A stretch of 64,000 nt of DNA from Rhodohalobacter barkolensis (GTDB lineage: Bacteria; Bacteroidota; Rhodothermia; Balneolales; Balneolaceae), in assembly GCF_002834295.1 (NCBI RefSeq), contig NZ_PISP01000001.1, positions 124,001 through 188,000 of the forward strand, written 5' to 3'. Below, piece by piece: positions 35,593-43,316 of this stretch. The position numbers and the translations under genes were made by a program. Each line of letters starts with the position of its first letter. Position 1 is the first letter of the stretch. The notes under the pieces were generated by a model that saw only the letters and a program-made list of their open reading frames with translations, did not search any database and was not told the origin of the DNA.

Positions 35593-36762
35593 TTATACCT
35601 TTATAAATTCATTCAAATCTGATTTTAGGATGTATTCAATTTCTCTAAAATTAGATCTATCCGTTTCGCAAAAGAGAAAACCGAACATATGATAGTCCGC
35701 AACGTTCATTTTCCTCAGCTCAATGGGATGTTCGAAATGTTGAAGCAGCTGATCGTAGTCAAATGATTTTATTTCGTCCGGTTCATACCCGGTTGTATTG
35801 TCTAATACTATGATGCTGTAAAGTTTGTCGTCCCTGCCGCTTAAAATGGTTTTCCAATCCGGCTTTTGCTGGTTGAAGAAATATTCAATGGAATTAAAAC
35901 CATACGAAAGATACGTTGAGTCTGCCGTAGTACACCAGCCACCGAATCGCATTGGATTAACTTCTATAGGAAAGAGTTTTCCGTCTTTTGTAATTCTTAC
36001 TTCAACGTGAAGGGGGACGTTTTTCAAATCGGCAGAATTGCCAAGCATGTCAAGAAACTCCGTGAATGGTCGTAATTTTTTATTGATTATTTCGCCCGAA
36101 GAGAGATAAACTCTATCGCTAACATCATCCTCACTTGAAAAAAAATGTTTGAAAATATTCAATACCACCGGTTCACCGTTGCTGCCGAAATACGCATCAA
36201 ATGCATATTCATCCCCTTCAATGTATTTTTCAACAATAAAAGCCCCGGCATTTAAAACAGAAGCCGGATATAATCTGCTTACTTTTTCAATTTCGTTCTC
36301 AACCTTTCGTACTTTTTTATTCCACTCTTCAACCGAATAAATCTTATGAACGCCCACGCTTAAGAAACCGACCTTTGGTTTTAATACTACAGGAAATGGA
36401 TAACCGGAAGCATCCACTGTAAGGAGATCCTCCAGTTTAATTTCTTCAAAAAAGTAGTCCGGATAATATTTATTCAAAAAGCGGCGGAAGCGTACTTTGT
36501 CTTTAAAGAGATCAATGATATCGGGGAGTTTCGTTTTTTGCAGATTTTTTTCGATCCAATCAATGGAGTTTTCCGAATTTGTGTAAACCTTGGGAAACTC
36601 GTTCCTCTTAATAATGTCCTTTGCTTCTTCACTATTCATGAGAGGCAACCTGCCGCCCAGATTCAATTCCTCTTTCGATGAAAGTGCTAATGCCGGATAG
36701 CCGTTTTCCAGGATCGTATGTTGAAGGAAATCGGAAACGTAAGGTTTGTCAAGAAGTATCAT
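35593..36762 (-). CDS. ATP-grasp domain protein
   Basis: A 389-residue ATP-grasp enzyme. The N-terminal part is a small Rossmann-like domain. The ATP-binding lysine strand is PFPVVLKPKVGFLSVGV (about 122-138). The hinge-region strand FIVEKYIEGDEYAFDAYF follows, and the metal-binding part is PLHVEVRITKDGKLFPIEVNPMRFGGW. These enzymes ligate a carboxylate to an amine or thiol with ATP. No peptide-precursor or transporter gene is adjacent, so the product is unknown. It is AT-rich and flanked by heptamer arrays, like the HNH genes. Confidence 0.85.
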   Translation of the reverse strand: MILLDKPYVSDFLQHTILENGYPALALSSKEELNLGGRLPLMNSEEAKDIIKRNEFPKVYTNSENSIDWIEKNLQKTKLPDIIDLFKDKVRFRRFLNKYYPDYFFEEIKLEDLLTVDASGYPFPVVLKPKVGFLSVGVHKIYSVEEWNKKVRKVENEIEKVSRLYPASVLNAGAFIVEKYIEGDEYAFDAYFGSNGEPVVLNIFKHFFSSEDDVSDRVYLSSGEIINKKLRPFTEFLDMLGNSADLKNVPLHVEVRITKDGKLFPIEVNPMRFGGWCTTADSTYLSYGFNSIEYFFNQQKPDWKTILSGRDDKLYSIIVLDNTTGYEPDEIKSFDYDQLLQHFEHPIELRKMNVADYHMFGFLFCETDRSNFREIEYILKSDLNEFIKV

Positions 36763-36950
36763 TAAAAACGATTTAAATGGGTAAAAAGTAACCTGTTCGT
36801 ATTTAGATAAAATTATGAATTAATTATCACTTTATATGAATAGGTTTCTGGGTTCAGGGTTCAAGGTCTAAGGTGTAGATGTTGATGCCTAAATACGGTT
36901 GGGCAAAATTCCCCTCCTCTGGAGGAGAGGTCTGAGGGGTGGTGGTTTTT

Positions 36951-37006
36951 TGAATCGTAAATCGTAAATCGGATATCGGATATCAAAAATCGCATATCCT
37001 ATATCG
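36951..37006. repeat. Heptamer array, ATCG type
   Basis: Eight units in strict phase: AATCGTA twice, AATCGGA, TATCGGA, TATCAAA, AATCGCA, TATCCTA, TATCGTC. Confidence 0.85.
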
Positions 37007-37249
37007 TCTTTCAGGGTTTCTCGCGGAGTTGCACTGAGTACGTCGCCGAGTTTCGCTGAGGAATTTATGAGTCAATCTGCTTACGAAGATCTGCCTGCGG
37101 CGCGGTGGGGAGCAGGGTTCGATCTCAATACTTTATACGCTGCGCTTTCCTATCAGGAATCCTGTCATCAGTCGGTGAGCGGAGACAGGGTCCTGACCGA
37201 AGGCCGTGTCTTTCGGCCGGAGCAGAAGGATCTGGAGCAGACGTTGATG

Positions 37250-37312
37250 TTTGAATGGCGAATTACGATGGACGAATTTCGAATTGTGATTTGTTGCCTG
37301 AGGCTTGGAAAA
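37250..37312. repeat. Heptamer array, GAAT type passing into CYTG type
   Basis: Eight units in perfect phase: GAATGGC, GAATTAC, GATGGAC, GAATTTC, GAATTGT, GATTTGT, TGCCTGA, GGCTTGG. An R4-end hairpin (CTCGTCGGG...ACGAGG) follows. Confidence 0.85.
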
Positions 37313-37488
37313 ACTCGTCGGGTCTATCCTCAGTATCCCGAAAACCTTCGGGAGAAGGAGGACTAGAACCGTCGCCAAAACATGCCGGAATTCGACAGAC
37401 GAGGGTTCTTGGCAAGCTCCCCGATGTGAACTGCGATTGACCGAACGACGAACGACCGATTTGAGAATGAGTGCCAGTTATTGAGTAA

Positions 37489-37604
37489 TGGCATAGCCAT
37501 GAAACATATTATAGCCCATCAATTCATTGATGGGTTTAATGGCAACCCCCATTTCCCCGCCGAACAGAGAGTGTGGCTTGAAATATTGGTTTTTGTTGAG
37601 GCGT
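37489..37604 (-). repeat. E-element, half form
   Basis: P2 is ATGGC-ata-GCCAT (37487-37501 region). P1 arms are CCCATCAAT and ATTGATGGG (37515-37534). R is CCGCCGAACAGAG...TTGAGGCG. It is the inverted relative of the copies at 10926 and 11320, with the same AT-rich stem class. Confidence 0.75.
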
Positions 37605-37716
37605 TTCCATCACGTTTTGGATTTGACCAAATCCCGTTCAAAAAGTGGTTAAGACGTATTGTGCAGCGGAGCTGCAGGGCTGTCGGCGGAGCAGAGCTCC
37701 GGACGAGGGGATGGTT

Positions 37717-37792
37717 TGAATATCGAATGATGAACGCCGGATTTCGAATTATGACTTGTTGCCTGCAACTTGAAACCTGCAAACCGCTTGTT
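37717..37792. repeat. Heptamer array, GAAT type passing into CYTG type
   Basis: GAATATC, GAATGAT, GAACGCC, GGATTTC, GAATTAT, then GACTTGT, TGCCTGC, AACTTGA, AACCTGC, all 7 bases apart. Confidence 0.83.
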
Positions 37793-37994
37793 ATCGGAAT
37801 AGCCAGCTGTTATCTTCCATTCAGCATCAAGAAACCCCGATAATCGGGGTTGCCAACCGACCTGCTCGGGCACGGTGGTTCAAACGATGTGGGATCACGG
37901 ATCCAAAGCAACGAGTCCCGTCTTTTCCGCATCTGATCTTGATGTACGTATCACACAACCGAACCGAAACCGTACATCAAACGATACAGATCTT

Positions 37995-38474
37995 ATGAAA
38001 CAGTCAAAAAATAACCATAACGGAGAATCGTCCGGCAATCAGACCAATGACCCTCTGAGTTCTACACTTTCTGAAAGAGAGCGAAAAACCCTTCATAGCT
38101 CCTATGTTCAGGCGGGCATCAAATGGATGGGGATGTTGCACGGAATTTCATCAGCCGTGGCAGAGATGAAGAACGGCCTGCTGGTGGTCACCGTCACCCT
38201 GCCGGAGAGCTATTCAAAACCGGTGAAGGATGAGATGTTCATCCGAATTCTGAAGAACTGCCGGGAATGGAACTGCCTGGAGATGGAACGCCGGATGCGC
38301 CGACTCTACCTGATCGTGTATAGCGATAAGGGCAAGGCGGGGTTTATGGTCAGATCCGATGAAATGGACAACGAAGAGTTCGTACAGCGTGCACGCGAAA
38401 TCCGCGAGTTTGGCAAAACCCGAAAGCTGCTCTACGACAGGATTTATGAGAGGGAAGAGGTGATGGGGATGTGA
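37995..38474 (+). CDS. Hypothetical protein
   Basis: A 159-residue protein from the ATG at 37995; the frame also opens at a GTG at 37875, but the added 40 residues look non-coding. It is hydrophilic, with an Asn/Ser-rich start (KQSKNNHNGESSGNQTND) and a folded-looking core with strands (NGLLVVTVTLPE, RRLYLIVYS). The C-terminal part is charged and helical (EEFVQRAREIREFGKTRKLL). No family is recognised. GC content and codon pattern look coding. It is isolated within repeat DNA. Confidence 0.6.
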   Translation: MKQSKNNHNGESSGNQTNDPLSSTLSERERKTLHSSYVQAGIKWMGMLHGISSAVAEMKNGLLVVTVTLPESYSKPVKDEMFIRILKNCREWNCLEMERRMRRLYLIVYSDKGKAGFMVRSDEMDNEEFVQRAREIREFGKTRKLLYDRIYEREEVMGM

Positions 38475-38640
38475 TGATAACGGCGAGATGCTAGATGCAA
38501 AAAGTGAGAGGGAAGCGTGAGACGTTGGTGTTTGAATGTCGAATAACGATGGACGAACGCCGAATTGTGATTTTTTTGGTTAACCCTCGTCCGGAGCTCT
38601 GCTCCGCGGACGACAACTGGCAGCTCTGCTGCATGATAGT

Positions 38641-38735
38641 CCGCCTCAATTCTGATTTGCACTCCAAACAAGGCACTCTGTTCGGCGGTTGAGATGTTTG
38701 GATCTGTTTACATTGGTGTCTCACCCCTCCGAGGT
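38641..38735 (+). repeat. E-element, half form with eroded P1
   Basis: R is intact (38641-38688, CCGCCTCAATT to TTCGGCGG). P1 has lost its stem (CATTGGTGTCTCA). P2 is weak (ACCCCTCCGAGGTT). Confidence 0.7.
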
Positions 38736-39368
38736 TGTTTATTTTTTATAAGTAGATCAAAAACGGCCTTGAGAAATCAGCGGAAAAAGTGAGCAGACAG
38801 AAGGCGAAAAGAAAAACTCACCTGCCTCCACCGTCACCCTGAGCCCGCCTGCACCGTGGTTTCGGAGGGCAGGCTTGTCGAAGGGTCTCCAAAATAATAG
38901 CAACAAATGTAGAGATCCTTCACTACGTTCAGGATGACATTCAGGGCTTAATTTTTGGGTTGCTTTTGTACCTGTCCGACTACCGGCGGATCAAGCCAAA
39001 AGTAACAGGGGGATGAGTTTGAAATAAGATTTTAAGTCTATCGCCTCAATTCTGTTTTGTAATCCAAACCAAGCTCTCTGTTCGGCGAGGAGATGTGTGT
39101 CTCTGTTTACCCTGGGTTTCGCGAAGCTCCACCCAGGGCTATTGATATTCCACCCCCTCCGGGGTTGTTTATTTTTTATAAGTAGATCAAAAACGGCCTT
39201 GAGAAATCAGCGGAAAAAGTGAGCAGACAGAAGGCGAAAAGAAAAACTCACCAGCCTCCACCGTCACCCTGAGCCCGCCTGCACCGTGGTTTCGGAGGGC
39301 AGGCTTGTCGAAGGGTCTCCAAAATAATAGCAACAAATGTAGAGATCCTTCACTACGTTCAGGATGAC
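38733..39368. repeat. 206-bp direct duplication (38733-38938 and 39163-39368)
   Basis: The two copies, 430 bases apart, differ at one position only (CACCTGCC against CACCAGCC). They carry an R2 palindrome with the nested GTCACCCTGAG...CAGGATGAC hairpin, which itself contains a GCCTGC...GGCAGGC insertion. Confidence 0.85.
39042..39165 (+). repeat. E-element, half form
   Basis: R runs CGCCTCAATT to TTCGGCGAGG. P1 is CCCTGGGTTTCGCG...CACCCAGGG. P2 is CCCC-tcc-GGGG. Confidence 0.77.
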
Positions 39369-39489
39369 CATATCGTCATTCTTCTCCTTAATGCTTTCGG
39401 GAGAAGAATCTCCCGGTGTTGACTTAATGGGATGGAGATCCTTCACTACGTTCCCCGAAAAAGAGTCGGGACGCAACAGGATGACATTC

Positions 39490-39538
39490 AGGCCTTGCCT
39501 GCGACCTGCTGCCTGCGACTTGCCGCTTGAGGCTTGAA
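39490..39538. repeat. Heptamer array, CYTG type
   Basis: TTGCCTG, CGACCTG, CTGCCTG, CGACTTG, CCGCTTG, AGGCTTG: six units in strict phase. Confidence 0.85.
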
Positions 39539-39593
39539 AAACTCGTCAGGCGAACCGACGCAAAAGCACGCCTGGATTCGACAGACGAGGAGA

Positions 39594-39642
39594 TTTGAAT
39601 ATCGAATGTCGAATAACGAATGACGAATTTTGAATAGTTTAT
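39594..39642. repeat. Heptamer array, GAAT type
   Basis: GAATATC, GAATGTC, GAATAAC, GAATGAC, GAATTTT, GAATAGT: constant GAAT followed by six different triplets. Confidence 0.87.
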
Positions 39643-39773
39643 CCTGATTAAATGGAAAAGGCAATTCCGGTATGTCAATTCTGTTCAGCTAAGTAGCTCC
39701 CCTCCATGTCACGTGCATTTTCGTGAAAGGGAGGGGCTGGGGGTGGGTTGTCCGAACTGATGGTGGGCTGTTT

Positions 39774-40430
39774 TTGTTGAGCTCTCAATACGATACGAAT
39801 GGAAACTCAACAAAGAAACCCTTGCCTACTACTACAACATCCATCCTTTTAACCAGTTTGTTATTTGCTATGCTCTTTCCAGGTTTTGGGGCAGAGCTAA
39901 AGAGTTCTGATACTGAAAAGAACGATACAGAACAGGTCCTAATAGATTTCAGTGACACATCGGTGGCCGCTTGGCGGATTGTAAATGACAGCGTAATGGG
40001 AGGGATTTCAAGAAGCACACTTGAGCTGCATCCAGACGGATATGCCCTGTTCAGGGGCACGGTATCCCTGGAGAATAATGGTGGATTTGCATCAGTCCGC
40101 ACACGGGCACAAACACCGGTGGACCTGTCAGGCTTTGAGGGATTGTCTGTTCACGTGTTGGGGGATGGAAAAATATACAGCTTGAGGCTCAGAACCGTAA
40201 AAAACGGACGGCTGACGCGCTACTCCTACGAGGCGCGTTTTGCGACCACGGCAGGGGAGTGGGAGACTCACGAAATGGCATATAGCGATTTCAAGCCGGT
40301 ATTTAGAGGGAATGCAGTTCGCGGCAATCCGGAGTTGAACCCGGATGCGATTCTGGAGATCGGGTTTATGATTCAGGATGGACAAGAGGGTCCTTTTCGT
40401 CTGGGGGTGCAAAGGCTGAGCGTGTATTAA
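39774..40430 (+). CDS. CIA30 family exported protein
   Basis: A protein of about 218 residues with a CIA30/galactose-binding-like beta-sandwich (WRIVNDSVMGGISRS, FRGTVSLENNGGFASVR, then FRLGVQRLSVY at the end). A probable signal peptide (KKPLPTTTTSILLTSLLFAMLFPGFGA) precedes it. In eukaryotes CIA30 helps complex I assembly; bacterial exported members have no known role. There is no in-frame ATG before the signal peptide. TTG 39774 is my choice, with GTG 39723 as an alternative that would start inside a CCCCTCC/GGAGGGG repeat hairpin. The gene's 5' end therefore adjoins repeat DNA directly. Confidence 0.8.
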   Translation: MLSSQYDTNGNSTKKPLPTTTTSILLTSLLFAMLFPGFGAELKSSDTEKNDTEQVLIDFSDTSVAAWRIVNDSVMGGISRSTLELHPDGYALFRGTVSLENNGGFASVRTRAQTPVDLSGFEGLSVHVLGDGKIYSLRLRTVKNGRLTRYSYEARFATTAGEWETHEMAYSDFKPVFRGNAVRGNPELNPDAILEIGFMIQDGQEGPFRLGVQRLSVY

Positions 40431-40864
40431 TGGGGGGGGCGGATCAGCATTAATGATCAAATAATCTTTTGTGAAGAATTTTTTTGAATGATATGAAGCA
40501 GTCATTGGGTAGCTATAAACTAATATTATGTTATATCATCAAACATTAGTTGTATATAAAATAGCCATTCTCAAATTCATTTGATCTGAATAGGGTAATC
40601 ATCGTACATTGAAAGTGTTATTCAAAAATCAAAGCCCACCTGACGAATAACGATCCACAAAAAACTGATTCCGGGGATTGCTGTTTCTGATCCAAGCGTT
40701 TGCCCGGCAGATTGAGTTTGTCTCAATCCAGAATTCCTCGTTCGGAGCTCCGATCCGCCGACGAAAGTGAGTAGCTCCGCTGCATATAATATCCGGTCTG
40801 ACCTTGTGCAAAGGGATGCCTGACTCGTTGATGTTTGTTTTTGAATAATGAATATGTGTGAGAA

Positions 40865-40990
40865 CCGCCTCAATTCTGGTTTGTCCTCCAAACTATTCTC
40901 TCTGTTCGGCGGGGAATGTATGGTGCCCTGTTTCCCCGGGTTTCGCTTTGCTACACCCGAGGCTATTGATATGTCACCTCTGCGGGGTTG
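40865..40990 (+). repeat. E-element, half form
   Basis: R runs CCGCCTCAATT to TTCGGCGG. P1 is CCCCGGGTTTCGC...ACACCCGAGG, with one mismatch. P2 is CACCTC-tg-CGGGGTTG, imperfect. Confidence 0.72.
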
Positions 40991-41013
40991 TTCTTTTTTG
41001 ATAAGCAGATGAA

Positions 41014-41245
41014 AAACGGCCTTGAGAAATCAGCGGAAAAAGTGAGCAGACAGTAGACGAAAAGAAAAACTCACCAGCCTCCAACAGAATCTGAAATCGG
41101 AATAAGGGATTAACAGGCCTTGAGTTTTTCCGGATCTAGGCTGAGAACGTCGATGATTTCTCACAGCCCTGCCTTCCGAAGCTTCAGCGCAGGCAGGCTT
41201 GATTTTTTGGTTCGTTTTGTTTCAAGACAAAATGAACAGTGGATA
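41014..41245 (-). repeat. R2 palindrome, second variant
   Basis: It reads from CGGCCTTGAGAAATCAGC to TTTGTTTCAAGACAAAATGA. The CTGCCTTCCGAAG...GGCAGG insertion matches the one in the copy at 23560, in opposite orientation. Confidence 0.65.
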
Positions 41246-41270
41246 GAGGTTTGAAATGAGATTTTAAAAC

Positions 41271-41390
41271 AAGCGTCCCAATTCTGTTTTGCACTCCAAA
41301 CAACGCACTCTGTTCGGTGAGGAGGCTTGTTGATCTATTTACCCCGGGTTAAAAACCGGGGCTATTTGTGTGCTGACCCTGTGGGACAGT
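41271..41390 (+). repeat. E-element, half form
   Basis: R lost its first GC pair (GCGTCCCAATT). P1 is CCCCGGGTTAAAAACCGGGG. P2 is GACCC-tgt-GGGAC. Confidence 0.72.
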
Positions 41391-41481
41391 TTAATAATTT
41401 GCAGCAATTGTGCAGGTAAATAGCTCCCCTCCATGTCACGTGCATTTGCGTGAGAGGGAGGGGCTGGGGGTGGGTTATGAT

Positions 41482-41654
41482 GCAGCGGAGCTGCAGGTTG
41501 TCGTCGACGGAGCTGAGCTCCGGGACGAGGAGATGGTTTGAATGCCGAATTTCGAATTATGAATGTCGAATTGTGATTTGTTGCATGCCGCTTGAGGCTT
41601 GGAAATACTCGTCAGGCGAGCCGTCGTAAAAACACGCCGGAATTCGACAGACGA
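41482..41654 (-). repeat. R4 composite unit (reference copy)
   Basis: In plus-strand order: GCAGC-gga-GCTGC hairpin, a CGGAGC-tga-GCTCCG type hairpin with flanking GTCGTC/GACGAG, a heptamer array (41538-41604) and the CTCGTC...GACGAG hairpin (41609-41654). On the minus strand the last hairpin lies just after the stop of the 41661-42776 gene and could terminate it. Other R4 hairpin pairs are at: 10830-10866, 11249-11288, 22925-22975, 35240-35298, 37669-37708, 38583-38632, 40737-40790, 44520-44565, 44928-44970, 45399-45443, 48031-48075, 48384-48430, 50282-50330, 50597-50645, 51257-51303 and 51680-51736. Confidence 0.72.
41538..41604. repeat. Heptamer array, GAAT type
   Basis: GAATGCC, GAATTTC, GAATTAT, GAATGTC, GAATTGT, GATTTGT, then CYTG units. 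It is nested inside the R4 unit. Confidence 0.85.
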
Positions 41655-41660
41655 GGGTTT

Positions 41661-42776
41661 TCAACGGTTGGTGGCTTTAAAATATCCATCCGGGCGGTAT
41701 TCGCGCGGGGTGAGATCGGCCAGCCGGTGGAAACCGAGATATCCCTGCTGAATGGCGCCATAGGGTTCTACAACTTCGCCGGATGGGTCAACAGTGATGG
41801 ATCGTTCATTGAGTTCCAACCAGGAAACCTGCGACCAACCCGGACCCCTGTTCCGTTCGTTTGTCCACTCCAGATAGCGCCAATCTTCCTCCTCACGCAT
41901 ATAAACGATCTCCAGTGATCCTGAAAACCGCACCTCTTTCAGGTACTCCTTTTCAGCCGGGCGGACAATGTCCTCAGCGGTTACCTTAAATAGATTATTC
42001 GTATCCCCGGGAAACATCGGTTCCCAAACTCTGTACATGTGAAAGCCCTCTTCTTCAACGCGGTCTTCCAGCACCGACAGCCAGAAATGCCTCATCGACC
42101 CGTGAAATGCCTTCAGCCTGTTGAATTCCCATAGAAATTTTTGTGTGGGATCGGATGGGGTCATCTCTTTAAACAGCGGTTCTCCATCCCAGTAAGTGGT
42201 ATGTCCTGTGTGTTTGAACTCGAACAAGTAGTAGGTTATCTCATAACCCAATGATTTATTTACAATCTCAAGGGGTGCCAGCGCCTCCGCTTTTAATCGT
42301 CCCCAGAAGTTGGTATCAAAGCGTAAGACATCTGGATTGAGGATGAACACCGAATCGGCATTTTCGCTCATGCCGAGGAATAATTCTTCAAACCGAGCCA
42401 GGTTTCTCCGCCATTTTTTACCCAGGTCATCCACATTAATTTCATCCATTTCATACACTACAGGTTTCAGGTTCAGGTCGATGGTTAACTGATCTCCCGG
42501 CTCAACATCCACATTGTAGACCATCCGTTCATACCCGATCATGGTGACAATAATCCGAAAGGAACCGATTGGAATACGCCTCAAGGTATATTGGCCTGAA
42601 CGATCCGAATAGGTGCCGAGCTTGGTGCCTGATAAGAAGACGTGCGCTCCCTGCAGTGGCTGTCCGGTATCGGTATCAACGACCTCTCCCTTAACAATAG
42701 CCTGGGCGCGCAGCAGATCTGTCAATCCAAAAAAGAAAAGAGTGGTGGTTAGAAATATGAAAATGACACGGCGCAT
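41661..42776 (-). CDS. CarboxypepD_reg-like exported protein
   Basis: A 371-residue exported protein. A signal peptide (1-25, ending LLRAQA) is followed by a carboxypeptidase-regulatory-like beta-sandwich (27-115: VKGEVVDTDTGQPLQGAHVFLSG, then GYERMVYNVDVEPGDQLTIDLNL). A domain of about 250 residues follows, rich in Trp/Tyr/Glu. This architecture, a regulatory-like domain without a TonB barrel, is common in the Bacteroidota surface proteome and has no assigned function. A terminator-like R4-end hairpin follows the stop. A lone gene. Confidence 0.85.
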   Translation of the reverse strand: MRRVIFIFLTTTLFFFGLTDLLRAQAIVKGEVVDTDTGQPLQGAHVFLSGTKLGTYSDRSGQYTLRRIPIGSFRIIVTMIGYERMVYNVDVEPGDQLTIDLNLKPVVYEMDEINVDDLGKKWRRNLARFEELFLGMSENADSVFILNPDVLRFDTNFWGRLKAEALAPLEIVNKSLGYEITYYLFEFKHTGHTTYWDGEPLFKEMTPSDPTQKFLWEFNRLKAFHGSMRHFWLSVLEDRVEEEGFHMYRVWEPMFPGDTNNLFKVTAEDIVRPAEKEYLKEVRFSGSLEIVYMREEEDWRYLEWTNERNRGPGWSQVSWLELNERSITVDPSGEVVEPYGAIQQGYLGFHRLADLTPREYRPDGYFKATNR

Positions 42777-43309
42777 GGCATGAACTCCGTATAATCCGGC
42801 ATTGATTCCTGAACGGCAACATTCATAAATAAACGATCGGTGTTATCATTTTCAATAGGGAGTTTTTGATAGTTTTTGTACCTGTCCGACTACCGGCGGA
42901 TTAAGACAAATAGTAGATTGAATATTTTTAGATGAGATTTTTGAAGCACCGCCTCAATTTTGTTTTGAATTTCAAACCGATCCCTCTGTTCGGCGTGTAT
43001 ATGGGCGCTTCATTCTTACCCGGGTTAAAACCCAGCCTGTCCCGACGTATTTGGTCGGGAGGGCTATTCATGTCCTGTCCCTTTGGGACAGGGTTGTTAT
43101 GCAGCGGAGCTCTGGGACGAGGTAATGGTCGGAATTCGGCAGGTGAGGATGTCGTATATCGTAAACCTAATGCTGTATAACGCATCCAGGGTTTTTAAGG
43201 CCGTTTTAATAACCATACATTAAAAATCACAATAATTAATGTATGTTTGGTTTTGTTACCCTATTTTAAGGTCGGATTTGCTATCATATATTAAAAAACA
43301 AAGAAATTA
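42777..43309. other. Divergent intergenic region, 533 bp: E-element and fic operators
   Basis: A short R2 remnant (42868-42910, CCTGTCCGACTACCGGCGG), an E-element (42949-43090), an incomplete R4 trace (43097-43125), then the AT-rich fic promoter with two operator sites (43214-43316). Confidence 0.78.
42949..43090 (+). repeat. E-element, half form with nested hairpin
   Basis: R runs CCGCCTCAATT to TTCGGCG. P1 carries the inserted GTCCCGAC-gtattt-GGTCGGGAG hairpin. P2 is TGTCCC-ttt-GGGACA. Confidence 0.78.
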
Positions 43310-43316
43310 ATGCCAA
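43214..43316 (+). promoter_or_regulatory. Two-site operator of the second fic gene, one site over the start codon
   Basis: Site 1 has perfect arms CATACATTAA (43214-43223) and TTAATGTATG (43236-43245) with a 12-base spacer. Site 2, 71 bases downstream, has CATATATTAA (43285-43294), again a 12-base spacer, and TTAATG (43307-43312), whose ATG is the fic start codon. Identical spacing and near-identical arms imply one dimeric regulator that could block both transcription and translation initiation. Confidence 0.75.

Larger units (their letters stand above)
36763..37994. other. Intergenic, 1,232 bp: repeats
   Basis: A CCCCTCCTCTGGAGGAGAGG hairpin (36901-36930), an ATCG array (36951-37006), an array and R4-end hairpin (37250-37403), GAAC units (37427-37468), an E-element (37489-37604), R4 hairpins (37669-37708) and an array (37717-37792). 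A possible open frame (37067-37366) lies across repeats and is not accepted as a gene. Confidence 0.72.
38475..39773. other. Intergenic, 1,299 bp: repeats including a near-identical duplication
   Basis: Array (38527-38572), R4 hairpins (38583-38632), E-element (38641-38735), R2 with nested hairpin (38762-38995), E-element (39042-39165), second R2 (39190-39370), further GTCATCC/GGATGAC hairpin sequence to 39486, CYTG array (39490-39538), R4-end hairpin (39540-39589), GAAT array (39594-39642) and a CCCCTCC/GGAGGGG hairpin (39703-39740). Confidence 0.78.
40431..41660. other. Intergenic, 1,230 bp: repeats
   Basis: Unique AT-rich DNA (40440-40570), the two-copy element (40573-40690), R4 hairpins (40737-40790), E-element (40865-40990), R2 (41014-41245), E-element (41271-41390), CCCCTCC/GGAGGGG hairpin (41428-41463), then a complete R4 unit with its array (41482-41654). 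Confidence 0.78.

Noticed and set aside
37067-37366. 99-codon open frame on the plus strand
   Set aside because: It runs across a heptamer array and R4-end sequence, has no homology-like character and no ribosome site.
42868-42910. Independent regulatory site before the 41661-42776 gene
   Set aside because: The CCTGTCCGACTACCGGCGG sequence is a fragment of the R2 repeat found elsewhere.
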